Assembly: GCF_000248055.1 (NCBI RefSeq)
Contig: NZ_BAFC01000075.1
Span: 31,980-95,979, forward strand
DNA length: 64,000 bases
Direction of reading: 5' to 3'
Source of the DNA: Gordonia sputi NBRC 100414
GTDB lineage: Bacteria > Actinomycetota > Actinomycetes > Mycobacteriales > Mycobacteriaceae
This document shows positions 36,511 through 44,742 of the stretch, piece after piece. The first letter of the stretch is position 1; the number at the start of each line of letters is the position of its first letter. The position numbers and the translations under genes are program-made. The notes under the pieces are model-generated. The model was given only the letters and a program-made list of their open reading frames with translations, had not been told where the DNA came from and ran no database searches.

Positions 36511-37340
36511 TGGCATACATACCTCATCCGGAGCGTCGGCCCGTACTGGTTGCGGGAGCGTCGTCGGGAATCGGGGCCGCGACGGCCGAATACCTCGCCG
36601 CCGCAGGCTATCCCGTCGCACTGGCCGCCCGACGTGTCGACAAGCTGCAGGAGCTCGCCGACAAGATCGCTGGTGCTGGAGGCGAGGCGGTCGCCGTCCC
36701 ACTCGATGTCACCGACGACGTGTCGGTGCGCGACTGCGTCGCGAAAGCCCAAGCCGCGCTGGGGCCAATCGAGATCGCGGTTGCCGGAGCCGGCGACCTC
36801 GACGTCGGGCTCTCCTATGAGATGAGCGAAACGGATTTCGCGTCTCAGGTCGACATCCACCTCGTGGGTGCACATCGGCTCTACCGCAACATCGTCCCCG
36901 GGATGATCGACCGCGGTCGTGGCGATTTCGTGTTCATCGGGTCCGACGTCGCGGTGCGTCCACGACCATGGTCGTCGGCCTATGTCGCGGCGAAGACGGG
37001 CGTCGACGGCTTGGTTGCCACAGCGCAACTCGAACTCGAGGGCACGGGCGTCCGCGCCAGCATCGTCCGTCCGGGCCAGACCATCACCGGCATGGGTTTC
37101 AACCTCGCACCCGAGGTGATGGAGAAGATGCTCAACTCGTGGATCACCCACGGACTTGCCAGACACGGCAATTTCCTTGCACCAGAACATATTGCCCAGG
37201 CGATCTCGGCGATCGTCGGCATGCCACGCGGTGCGCACATGCGCGTCGTCGAGGTCGAGGCCGAGGGCGCCATCCCACGCGACAAGAGCGGTGGGGGAGC
37301 AGACATGACCGGAGACGAGACGACCGGAGGCACGAAATGA
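36510..37340 (+). CDS. SDR-family oxidoreductase (Rv0765c-like)
   Basis: 276 residues. ATG 36510 shares its A with the cyp123 stop (TGATG). Cofactor loop VAGASSGIGAATAEYLAAAG with AARRVDK (NADP-type), VAGAGDL, Ser in IGSDVA, and catalytic YVAAKTGVDG. Syntenic with Rv0765c between two P450 genes. It may process alcohol or ketone products of the P450s. It overlaps cyp51 by ATGA. Confidence 0.87.
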   Translation: MAYIPHPERRPVLVAGASSGIGAATAEYLAAAGYPVALAARRVDKLQELADKIAGAGGEAVAVPLDVTDDVSVRDCVAKAQAALGPIEIAVAGAGDLDVGLSYEMSETDFASQVDIHLVGAHRLYRNIVPGMIDRGRGDFVFIGSDVAVRPRPWSSAYVAAKTGVDGLVATAQLELEGTGVRASIVRPGQTITGMGFNLAPEVMEKMLNSWITHGLARHGNFLAPEHIAQAISAIVGMPRGAHMRVVEVEAEGAIPRDKSGGGADMTGDETTGGTK

Positions 37341-38686
37341 GCACACTGACGACGCCGAAACGAGTGTCCGGTGGCGACGGAGAGCACGGACACCTCGACG
37401 AACTGGCAGCCGACCCGATCGGACTGTTCTGGCGCGTGCGCGACGAGTGTGGAGACGTCGGGCAGTTCCAGCTCGCCGACCGGGAGGTGGTGCTGGTGTC
37501 GGGTGCCGCGGCCAACGAGGACTTCTTCCGCGCACCGGAGGAGGATCTCGATCAAGCGGCGGCATATCCCTTCATGACACCGGTTTTCGGTGAGGGAGTC
37601 GTCTTCGACGCGAGTCCGGAAGAGCGATCCAAGGCGATCCACAACGCCGCGCTCAAGGGGCCGCACATGAAGCAGCACGCGGTGACGATTCCCAACGAGG
37701 TCGAACGCATCATCGCCCGGTGGGGTGACGAAGGCGAGATCGACCTCCTCGAATTCTTCGGCGAACTGACGCTCTATACCTCGTCGGCGTGTCTGATCGG
37801 CCGCAAGTTCCGTGAACAACTCGACAAGCGGGTCTCCGAGTTGTTCCACGACCTCGAGAAGGGCACCGATCCGATTGCGTACGTGGACATGTACGCCGAC
37901 ATCGACAGTTTCCGCAAACGCGACGCGGCGCGGGCCGAACTCGTCGACTTCATCCAGGGTGTGATGAACGAACGCATCGCGCATCCCACCGAGGACAAAG
38001 AGGATCGCGACCTCACGGATGTGCTCATCCAGGTCGGATTCGACGCGAACACCATCACCGGGATGTTCATCTCCATGATGTTCGCCGGCCACCACACCAC
38101 CCAGGGCACAGCGGCCTGGACCCTGATCGAGTTGCTGCGCAATCCCGACTACATGAGGCGGGTGTACGACGAACTCGACGAGATCTACGGCGACACACCC
38201 GCGGGCGAGCGACCCGAGTACACATTTGCCCACACCCGGCAGATGCCGCAGTTGGAGAACGCCTTGAAAGAGGCGCTGCGGCTACATCCACCCCTGATCA
38301 TCCTGATGCGTCTCGTGCAGCAGGATTTCCAGATCGAGGACTTCGAGGTGCGGAAGGGTCAGACGATCGCGGTGTCGCCTGCCGTCTCCAACCGGCTACC
38401 CGACGACTTCCCGAATCCCGACGTCTTCGACCCCGACCGGTACGAGAAGCCGCGTCAGGAAGACCTCGCGAATCGGTGGACGTGGATCCCCTTCGGGGCA
38501 GGCAGACACCGTTGCGTAGGAGCGCAATTCGCGATCATGCAACTCAAGGCGATCTTCTCGGTGCTGTTTCAGAACTACGAGTTCGAGATGTCCCAGCCGT
38601 CGGATTCCTACCGCAACGACCACTCGAAGATGGTGGTGCAACTCGCACAGCCGTGCCGGGTGCGCTACCGCAGACGGCGGAAGTAG
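37337..38686 (+). CDS. cyp51: Sterol 14-alpha-demethylase, cytochrome P450 51
   Basis: 449 residues. The start is ATG 37337, overlapping the SDR stop. CYP51 signatures are strong: YPFMTPVFGEGVVFD (B-prime/BC region), I-helix MFISMMFAGHHTTQGTAAWT, EALRLHPPLIILMR, and heme loop WIPFGAGRHRCVGAQFAIM with Cys393; the end SYRNDHSKMVVQLAQP is shared with the M. tuberculosis enzyme. Relative to that enzyme a few residues are missing just before the I-helix (IQVGFDANTITGMF). It removes the 14-alpha-methyl group of sterols using NADPH-derived electrons and O2. The physiological sterol in this organism is unknown. Confidence 0.97.
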   Translation: MSTLTTPKRVSGGDGEHGHLDELAADPIGLFWRVRDECGDVGQFQLADREVVLVSGAAANEDFFRAPEEDLDQAAAYPFMTPVFGEGVVFDASPEERSKAIHNAALKGPHMKQHAVTIPNEVERIIARWGDEGEIDLLEFFGELTLYTSSACLIGRKFREQLDKRVSELFHDLEKGTDPIAYVDMYADIDSFRKRDAARAELVDFIQGVMNERIAHPTEDKEDRDLTDVLIQVGFDANTITGMFISMMFAGHHTTQGTAAWTLIELLRNPDYMRRVYDELDEIYGDTPAGERPEYTFAHTRQMPQLENALKEALRLHPPLIILMRLVQQDFQIEDFEVRKGQTIAVSPAVSNRLPDDFPNPDVFDPDRYEKPRQEDLANRWTWIPFGAGRHRCVGAQFAIMQLKAIFSVLFQNYEFEMSQPSDSYRNDHSKMVVQLAQPCRVRYRRRRK

Positions 38687-38695
38687 GAGGGCGAC

Positions 38696-38896
38696 ATGCG
38701 AATCGAGGTCGATCTCGACATCTGCCAGGGACACGGCATGTGTCAGATGGAAGCACCGGACGTGTTCGAGGCCGAGGTCGATCATGTCGACATCCTCGAA
38801 CCGCAGCCCGACGAGAGCAAACGCGCCGAGGTGGAGGCCGCCGTGCAGTACTGCCCCACCCAGGCCCTGCGGATCGTCGAAGACAGCAGTGCGTGA
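38696..38896 (+). CDS. 3Fe-4S ferredoxin partner of CYP51
   Basis: 66 residues, 9 bp after cyp51 with AGGAGGG as ribosome-binding site. Cysteines 10, 16 and 53 (DICQGHGMC, QYCPTQAL) with a non-Cys residue in between give the 3Fe-4S pattern of P450 ferredoxins. Equivalent to Rv0763c, which delivers electrons to CYP51 in M. tuberculosis. A small acidic soluble protein. Confidence 0.93.
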   Translation: MRIEVDLDICQGHGMCQMEAPDVFEAEVDHVDILEPQPDESKRAEVEAAVQYCPTQALRIVEDSSA

Positions 38897-38990
38897 GAAG
38901 CGCAGCAGAGCTTGAGAACACAGCGCGACCCGTGAACACCGACCCGAGACCACAGAAGTGCCTGAAGAACAGCGAACGAGAGGTGACGGC

Positions 38991-39533
38991 ATGGCATTCG
39001 ATCGTGCAGAACTAGAAGAGATGAAGGAACGGTGGCTCGAGGCGAACATCGTCGCCGAGCAGGCCGGTGACTGGAAGCCGCTGGCCGACTTCTACACCGA
39101 GGACGCCACATACGGGTGGAACTACGGTCCCGACAAGGACTTCATGGCGGTCGGCCGTGACGAGATCCGCGACATCGCGCTCGGGCAGGAGATGGAGGGA
39201 CTCGAGGGGTGGACCTATCCGTATCAGGAGTGGGTGATCGACGACCGGACGGGTTCGATGATCGGTTTCTGGAAACAGGTCTACGAGCGCAAGCGTGACG
39301 ACGGGACCCCGTACGCTTTCGAAGGTATTCAGGGAAGCTGGTTCAAGTACGGTGGCAACTTCCAATTCCGTTGGCAGCGTGACTTCTTCGATTACGGCAA
39401 CGTGTCGGCCCTGTTCATCGAACTGCTGAAGGACAATGCGATGAGCGACGGGATGCTCAAGCGGATCGAAAAGGCCACCGGCGACCAGCCCGGCTGGTAT
39501 CCGTTCGGCAAGGCGCCCGTCGAGTTCTGGTGA
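38991..39533 (+). CDS. NTF2/SnoaL-like protein (Rv0762c-like)
   Basis: 180 residues; ATG 38991. A cone-shaped NTF2-like fold is suggested by the N-terminal helix LEEMKERWLEANIVAEQAGDW followed by PLADFYTEDATYGWNYGPDKDF, AVGRDEIRDIALG and several aromatic beta strands. Its size and position after the cyp51 ferredoxin match Rv0762c. NTF2-like proteins include ketosteroid isomerases and polyketide cyclases, so a sterol-related role is possible. It overlaps the next gene's GTG start (GTGA). Confidence 0.78.
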   Translation: MAFDRAELEEMKERWLEANIVAEQAGDWKPLADFYTEDATYGWNYGPDKDFMAVGRDEIRDIALGQEMEGLEGWTYPYQEWVIDDRTGSMIGFWKQVYERKRDDGTPYAFEGIQGSWFKYGGNFQFRWQRDFFDYGNVSALFIELLKDNAMSDGMLKRIEKATGDQPGWYPFGKAPVEFW

Positions 39534-40807
39534 TTCACGAGATGCCCACAGCCCGGACGTACTCGGATCTCACCGGTCGTCAACTGGCGACGATCGTGCC
39601 TGAACTGCTGCTGTCGGGTCAGTTGATCGATCGCAGCGGAATGGCCCACCTCATCAGCGCTTTCGGCCGGGAGACGATGGCGCAGATAGCCATCGAGGAG
39701 TGGATGGCCGCGAGCCCCGTCTACACCCACCGCATGCGCGACGCGCTCGGCGTCGACGGCGACGGTGTGGCCGACATGTTTAAATGCTTGCAGCTCGATA
39801 TCGGGGCACCACCGCAGTTCATGGACTTCCGCTACGAGATCGATGACGAGTACCACGGCTCCTTCGTGCTCAATCACTGTGGAGCACTGATGGATGTCGA
39901 GCCACTCGGCGACGACTACGTGACCGCGATGTGCCACGACATCGAGGATCCGACATTCGACGCCACCGCGATCGCGACGAATCGGCGAGCGCGCATCAGA
40001 CCCATTCACCGGCCGCCCCGCAGACCAACCGACCAACACCCGCACTGCGCATGGACCGTGACGATCGAACCCGACCGCGACGAGCTACCACTGCCGCCCG
40101 ACGCCGAGGAGATGTTCACCAGACACGCGGCATCGGTCCAGTTGAGCACGATCGACACGACCGCGACGGACGGGCGCGTCGACTATCGCGGAGACCTGTG
40201 TGACGACCTCCAGTTCCGCGAATGGTCGCACACCGCACTCGTCCGGATCGCGGAAGAGGTTGCGCTGCAGCATCAGTTGCTCGCCCTCGGCTTCCTCGTG
40301 TCACTGCGACGCCATGCCGACAGCCCCGAACAGGTTGACGAGATCTATCGCAAACAGTTGATCGGTATCGCGGGCCTTGCGGCAGATCGACTGCGCAGCG
40401 CGTTGGCGCTCGCCCCCGACGCGCAGGGATTGGCCACCGTGATATCGCTGATCCCCGTACTCGGGCCCGTGCAGTACACCGGCGTGACGGCGCGAGTCGT
40501 CGAGGATGGCGTCGTGCTGGCTATTCCGCACAGCTCCGATGCACGATCCGACGGTGGTTGGCTCACACTGTTCGACGCCGAGCACGTCGAACCGTTGCAG
40601 GCGATCGCCACAGGTGTCGACGCGCACTGGAACGTCGAGACGGTCACCGACACCGGCGAAGCCCTCGAGGTCACGTTCGCGCTCACCGACGTCGAGAGGT
40701 CGGAGTCCGGCGAGGTCGCTATCGCACGATTCAGTTCCGGTGCCGCATGGGAGTTCGTCGATCGTGGGCGATCGCTACCCATCACGCCGATCGGCAGTCC
40801 GGTCTGA
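39530..40807 (+). CDS. Uncharacterised protein with ATC hydrolase-like N-terminal segment
   Basis: 425 residues from GTG 39530 (GTGA overlap); ATG 39542 is an alternative. Residues ~15-165 (FRYEIDDEYHGSFVLNHCGALMDVEP, AMCHDIEDPTFDATAIATN) vaguely resemble the L-2-amino-thiazoline-4-carboxylate hydrolase-like family, with a Cys-His pair in NHCGA and MCHDIE that could bind metal. The middle (EWSHTALVRIAEEVALQHQLLALGFLVSL) is helical. The last ~130 residues have a beta-rich SCP-like look. It is co-transcribed with the cyp51 genes and followed 28 bp later by an SDR. No function can be assigned. Confidence 0.6.
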   Translation: MIHEMPTARTYSDLTGRQLATIVPELLLSGQLIDRSGMAHLISAFGRETMAQIAIEEWMAASPVYTHRMRDALGVDGDGVADMFKCLQLDIGAPPQFMDFRYEIDDEYHGSFVLNHCGALMDVEPLGDDYVTAMCHDIEDPTFDATAIATNRRARIRPIHRPPRRPTDQHPHCAWTVTIEPDRDELPLPPDAEEMFTRHAASVQLSTIDTTATDGRVDYRGDLCDDLQFREWSHTALVRIAEEVALQHQLLALGFLVSLRRHADSPEQVDEIYRKQLIGIAGLAADRLRSALALAPDAQGLATVISLIPVLGPVQYTGVTARVVEDGVVLAIPHSSDARSDGGWLTLFDAEHVEPLQAIATGVDAHWNVETVTDTGEALEVTFALTDVERSESGEVAIARFSSGAAWEFVDRGRSLPITPIGSPV

Positions 40808-40835
40808 TGGTCGCGCACTGCGCTGTCGAGATCTG

Positions 40836-41723
40836 ATGGCGGCCGACGTCCCGATCGACGCGCACCTGTCCGGGCGCGTCGCGATCATCGCGGGGTCGAC
40901 GCGGGGGATCGGTCTGAACGTCGCGTATGCCCTCGCCGGACACGGGGTCTCGCTCGTGGTCAATGGCCGTGACGCGAGGGCCGTCGACGACACGGTCGCC
41001 GAGATCACAGGCGGCGGTGGCTACGCGGTGGGCGTCTGCGGGTCGGCGGGCGACGAGGGCGTCGCCGAGAAAATGGTCATGACTGCGCTCGACACGTTCG
41101 GCGCACTCGACGTCGCCGTGAACTGTGCCGGAATAGCCGAACCCCCTGGGTCGACGGTCCTGACAATCACGCCCGCCGAATTCCGCGAGCAACTCGACGC
41201 ACATCTGATGAGCGCCTTCTTCCTCACCCAGTCCGCTGCGAGGGTTTTCGTCGGACAGCGGTCGGGCTCGATCGTGTTGACAGGGTCGGCCGCGTCGTTG
41301 GGAACGTTCGGTGGGAGTGGCTATCCCGCGGCGAAGGGCGGGGTGAACGCTCTCGCGCTCGCCGCGTCGGGCGATCTGAAGAGTTCCGGGGTGCGCGTCA
41401 ATGTCGTGATGCCCGGCGCGAAGTCGAGGCTGTCGTCGGGGCCGGACTACGTCAGACACATCGAAAGCCTGCATGCGAGAGGGATACTGGACGACTTCAC
41501 CCGCGACGCGGCGCTCGCTCCCGCACCGCCCGAATACGTTGCCCAGCTCTACACATTCCTTGCGAGCGATGCCGCCGCCAGGATCACCGGCCAGATCTTC
41601 ACGGCGTCGGGGGGTTTCATCGGTCGATACGATCCGCACCAACCGACGTTCGTGGCCTACCGCGACCATAAAGACACGGAGCCATACAGTTTGGCGGAGT
41701 TGGCAGGGCTGCTCTCAGAGTGA
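40836..41723 (+). CDS. SDR-family oxidoreductase
   Basis: 295 residues from ATG 40836. Cofactor loop AIIAGSTRGIGLNVAYALA with NGRDAR, NCAGIAEPPG, Ser in LTGSAASLG, and YPAAKGGVNAL as the Tyr/Lys pair. A ~40-residue C-terminal extension (RYDPHQPTFVAYRDHKD...) is longer than usual. Last gene of the rightward cyp51 series, ending at a strong hairpin at 41739-41779. Substrate unknown. Confidence 0.83.
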   Translation: MAADVPIDAHLSGRVAIIAGSTRGIGLNVAYALAGHGVSLVVNGRDARAVDDTVAEITGGGGYAVGVCGSAGDEGVAEKMVMTALDTFGALDVAVNCAGIAEPPGSTVLTITPAEFREQLDAHLMSAFFLTQSAARVFVGQRSGSIVLTGSAASLGTFGGSGYPAAKGGVNALALAASGDLKSSGVRVNVVMPGAKSRLSSGPDYVRHIESLHARGILDDFTRDAALAPAPPEYVAQLYTFLASDAAARITGQIFTASGGFIGRYDPHQPTFVAYRDHKDTEPYSLAELAGLLSE

Positions 41724-41738
41724 GTTGTCGAGAAGATC

Positions 41739-41779
41739 GGTATGGGGTTTGCACGTGATTGCGGCACAAACCCCATACC
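41739..41779. terminator. Bidirectional terminator hairpin
   Basis: GGTATGGGGTTTG (41739-41751) and CAAACCCCATACC (41767-41779) form a perfect 13-bp stem with a 15-nt loop. It sits in the 74-bp gap between the convergent SDR and DUF3068 genes. No long U-tract follows, which is common in actinobacteria. Confidence 0.8.
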
Positions 41780-41797
41780 AAATCGGCATCTATGAGA

Positions 41798-42868
41798 TCA
41801 GTTCGCGGAGCCGCCCAGCGGCGGTTCGGTCGCGGTGGGACCGTGCGTGTGCGGATCGTCGTGTGTCCTGCGTGGGCGACGCAGATACACCACGGCCGCG
41901 AGGACGAGAAGAAGGAGACCGACGATCCCCAGTGCGATCGGCGTCCAGAAGAACGTCGCGCGCAGAGTCTGACGCGCGTCCCTGGCGTCGTTGGCGAGCG
42001 CCGTCAGTGTGGCGTCGTCGAATCGTAGGTCGGCGTTGATCGCGTCGACCTTGAACGAATCATCCGCTGACCGTGCGTAATACGCGTGCGGAGTGGTGTG
42101 TGTGTCGACGGTGGTGCCGCTCGTCGGCTCGACCCACATGTCGCGGGTGTTGCTGTAGAAGAGCTTCATGGTGACCGGCTCCATTGCTCCGCCGGGGATG
42201 CCCCACTTGAATGCGGGCATGGTGATCTGGGTCTGTTGGTTGACGCCTTGCGTCTTTGTGGTGTCGACTGCGTTGACCTCACCGTGGAAGTGATAGGTCT
42301 TGACGCCGTTGACCTCTCGGGTGTCGTCGACGTACTTCATGGTGATCGGAGTGTGTCCGCGCAGTTCGTAGAGCGTGTGGTCGGACTTGTCCGTTCCGAT
42401 GGGAAAGGTGAACAGTGTTCCGGCATAACTGGACTCGTTCGACGGTGTTGTCGCAGGCGCGGTGATCAGCGTCGGCTCCGGGTTCGAGGCGACCTCGTAT
42501 GTCGTGCGGTCGATGGTGCCCGCCAACGTGTCGAGTCCGAACACCCCCGCTTGGCCTGGGACGTCGGACCGGCGACTGGTCACCGTTGTCGTGGTGGCCG
42601 CCGTGTCGTCGGTTGCGCCGGGCGAAGATTGGTTGCGCGTGATGATCTCGATCGGCACATCGGCGGTGGTGGCGACCGGCGTTGCCGTGGTGAACGACGC
42701 CCTGTCGATGAGTGTGCCCCGACCGGCCAGTACCGCGGTGCGGTCGAGATCGGTGGGGAACAGCGCGGTGTTGCTGCGGATGACGGTCGGCAGAAGTGCT
42801 GCGACGACGAGACAGACGACGCCGAGCAGGCCGAGGATCGCGGTCAGGAGAGTCCGCTTCTTACTCAT
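41798..42868 (-). CDS. DUF3068 (PorA-family) membrane protein
   Basis: 356 residues. N-terminal TM helix right after KKRT (LLTAILGLLGVVCLVVAALLP) and C-terminal TM helix (WTPIALGIVGLLLLVLAAVVYL) enclose a ~290-residue external domain rich in Thr, Asp and beta structure (TITMKYVDDTREVNGVKTYHFHGEV, EPTSGTTVD). This is the DUF3068 architecture, restricted mostly to mycolate-bearing actinobacteria and sometimes called porin PorA family. Its short basic tail (RRPRRTHDDPHTHG) faces the cytoplasm. A CRP-type site lies 72 bp upstream. Role in the envelope is inference. Confidence 0.87.
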   Translation of the reverse strand: MSKKRTLLTAILGLLGVVCLVVAALLPTVIRSNTALFPTDLDRTAVLAGRGTLIDRASFTTATPVATTADVPIEIITRNQSSPGATDDTAATTTTVTSRRSDVPGQAGVFGLDTLAGTIDRTTYEVASNPEPTLITAPATTPSNESSYAGTLFTFPIGTDKSDHTLYELRGHTPITMKYVDDTREVNGVKTYHFHGEVNAVDTTKTQGVNQQTQITMPAFKWGIPGGAMEPVTMKLFYSNTRDMWVEPTSGTTVDTHTTPHAYYARSADDSFKVDAINADLRFDDATLTALANDARDARQTLRATFFWTPIALGIVGLLLLVLAAVVYLRRPRRTHDDPHTHGPTATEPPLGGSAN

Positions 42869-42939
42869 GTGATTTCCTCATCTCGAGGTGGGCTGAGCCG
42901 GCGGATCACCGCAGAAGGCCCATGTGACTAACGAAGTGC

Positions 42940-42955
42940 AATGTGGCCGAGGTCA
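42940..42955. promoter_or_regulatory. CRP/GlxR-type binding site
   Basis: TGTGGCCGAGGTCACA matches the CRP consensus TGTGA-N6-TCACA at 9 of 10 fixed bases, and symmetry extends outward to CAATGTG/CACATTG. It lies 72 bp before the DUF3068 start, at a distance compatible with activation or repression by a cAMP-binding regulator. Confidence 0.55.
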
Positions 42956-42972
42956 CATTGAGCGAATAGTGT

Positions 42973-43027
42973 CATACAGGGCTCTATGAGGTGTGGTGAA
43001 TAGATAAAAGACATAGATAGTTCTATG
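42973..43027. promoter_or_regulatory. Pair of TetR-type operators
   Basis: CATACA-GGGC-TCTATG (42973-42988) and CATAGA-TAGT-TCTATG (43012-43027) share the pattern CATANA-N4-TCTATG, with the second perfectly symmetric. Their centres are 39 bp apart in an A/T-rich stretch 55-109 bp before the TetR gene. Likely binding sites for that regulator. Confidence 0.6.
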
Positions 43028-43081
43028 CGGTTGTGATCTCGCGGACGAGGTGAGGCCGTCCAATTCGCTAGTATTCGAAAG

Positions 43082-43696
43082 ATGGTTGTCAGTGCCAAAG
43101 GGACGCGGCTGAACAAGCGGGGTATCGAGACCCGCAGGCAGGTGATCGACGCCGCGATCGACACGCTCGCCGCGGCCCGCGGTGGCGACCCGGTGAGCGC
43201 GAATCTCGTTGCGAGACAAGCGGGTGTCACCTGGGGGACAATGCAGCACCAATTCGGGGACGTCGACGGACTGTGGGCCGCGGTGCTCGACCACATCGTC
43301 GACGTCTGGCAGCCCGCACCCGATTCGCTCGACGCCACGATGTCGGCGCCCGAGCGGATCGAGATCATGGTCGAGCGGTTCTGGCGCGCACTCGCGGCAA
43401 GGGAAGGCCGCGCGGTGGAAAATCTGAGACAGATGCTTCCTGGCGATCCGTCGGCGCTCGAAAGTTCCTACCCCGCAACGGCGGCGGCTATGGCGGCTTG
43501 GGAGCAGCGGTGGGCGGCGGCGTATGCGCGTTTCTTCGACGGACTCGACGTCGACGAGACCAAATCGCAACGGGTGCAGTCATTTCTGCCGGGTGCCTTG
43601 CGAGGATTGTGGTCGGAGTCGAATCTGTCGACCTACACCGACGTCGAGGCGGGGCGTCGCGGACTCGTCGAGGCGATCGTCGCGTACCTGTGCTGA
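43082..43696 (+). CDS. TetR-family transcriptional regulator
   Basis: 204 residues. The HTH is at ~15-60: RGIETRRQVIDAAIDTLAAARGGDPVSANLVARQAGVTWGTMQHQFGDVDGL. The recognition helix TWGTMQHQF is slightly atypical (usual pattern ..xxYYHF). Two matching operators lie between it and the divergent DUF3068 gene, so it probably represses itself and may control DUF3068. Ligand unknown. Confidence 0.87.
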   Translation: MVVSAKGTRLNKRGIETRRQVIDAAIDTLAAARGGDPVSANLVARQAGVTWGTMQHQFGDVDGLWAAVLDHIVDVWQPAPDSLDATMSAPERIEIMVERFWRALAAREGRAVENLRQMLPGDPSALESSYPATAAAMAAWEQRWAAAYARFFDGLDVDETKSQRVQSFLPGALRGLWSESNLSTYTDVEAGRRGLVEAIVAYLC

Positions 43697-43716
43697 GTGT
43701 CGACGACACCTGGCGC

Positions 43717-44742
43717 TCAGCCCGACCGCTGAGAGGGTGTGTCGGTGCGGCGTCGGCGCTGCTCTGCCCGCTCGACCCAGTACCGTGCGCCTTCGGCAAT
43801 CGCCTCGGTGACCGGCCTTGGTTGCCATCCGAGTTCGCGAACAGCCTTGTCGTGGCTCATCTCTGGAATGCAGTGCATCAGACGCACCGTGCCGATGCGT
43901 AGCTTGCCCGGTGTACGCGTAAGTGTGGACTTCGCCGAACCGACCGCGCCGGCGGCATAGAGCGCGGCACGGCCAAGCACGGGTCTGGGTGCGGCACGGC
44001 CTGCGGTTGCGGCGGCGGTGCGGATGACTTCGCCGAGATCGATGGACCGTTCCGAGACGATGTAGCGTTCGCCATTGCGTCCGCGTTCCGCGGCGAGGAC
44101 GAGCGCATCTGCGGCGTCGTCGATACCGACTGATTCGCAACGCATCCCGCGCACGCCGAAGGGCAGTTTGCCGAGTGCGGCCCCCGCGACGAACGACCCA
44201 TGCGGAGTGGGTACCGCATCTCCGGCGCCGTAGGTATTCGAGACACACATCGCAACGAGCGGTACAGCGTGCTCGCGTGCGTAGCCGAGCGCGAGTCGTT
44301 CCGCTGCGACCCGCGATCGCACATAGTCTGTTGCCCGGCGGTCCCAGTTGAACTCGGTGTTTTCGTCTGCGAGACCCGATTTCGGAATGCCGATGGTCGC
44401 CATGGTGCTGGTGAAGACGAAGCGGCGCAGTGGAATACGTGCAGCAACCTCCAACACGGAGCGCAGAAGCTCGACGTTGGTTTCGTACAACGGTGCGGGG
44501 TCGAGGAGCCACGCACGCGTGTCGACGGCGCAGTGGTAGACATCGGTACACCCCGACATCGCGTCGGCGAGTGTGTCTGCGTGAGTCAACTCGCCGACGT
44601 GCCGGTCGACGTCGAGGTCGTCGATCGTGCGTGTGTCGCTACTGGGGCGCACCAGGATTCGTACGTCTTCGCCCGAGTCGACGAGTCGACGTGTCAGCGT
44701 CGAACCGAGGAATCCGCTCGCCCCGATCACCAGGCTGGTCAT
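43717..44742 (-). CDS. NAD-dependent epimerase/dehydratase-like extended SDR
   Basis: 341 residues. Extended SDR: VIGASGFLGSTLTRRLVDSG, Ser in FTSTMATIG, Lys retained as a nearby residue rather than the classical YxxxK; the Tyr is probably in TDYVRSRVAAERLAL (Y-x3-R in place of K). Such substitutions occur in dihydroflavonol-reductase- and 3-beta-HSD-like members. It is the distal gene of the fadD17-like operon, overlapping the kinase-like gene by ATGA. A 3-beta-hydroxysteroid or sugar-nucleotide substrate is possible; undecided. Confidence 0.8.
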   Translation of the reverse strand: MTSLVIGASGFLGSTLTRRLVDSGEDVRILVRPSSDTRTIDDLDVDRHVGELTHADTLADAMSGCTDVYHCAVDTRAWLLDPAPLYETNVELLRSVLEVAARIPLRRFVFTSTMATIGIPKSGLADENTEFNWDRRATDYVRSRVAAERLALGYAREHAVPLVAMCVSNTYGAGDAVPTPHGSFVAGAALGKLPFGVRGMRCESVGIDDAADALVLAAERGRNGERYIVSERSIDLGEVIRTAAATAGRAAPRPVLGRAALYAAGAVGSAKSTLTRTPGKLRIGTVRLMHCIPEMSHDKAVRELGWQPRPVTEAIAEGARYWVERAEQRRRRTDTPSQRSG

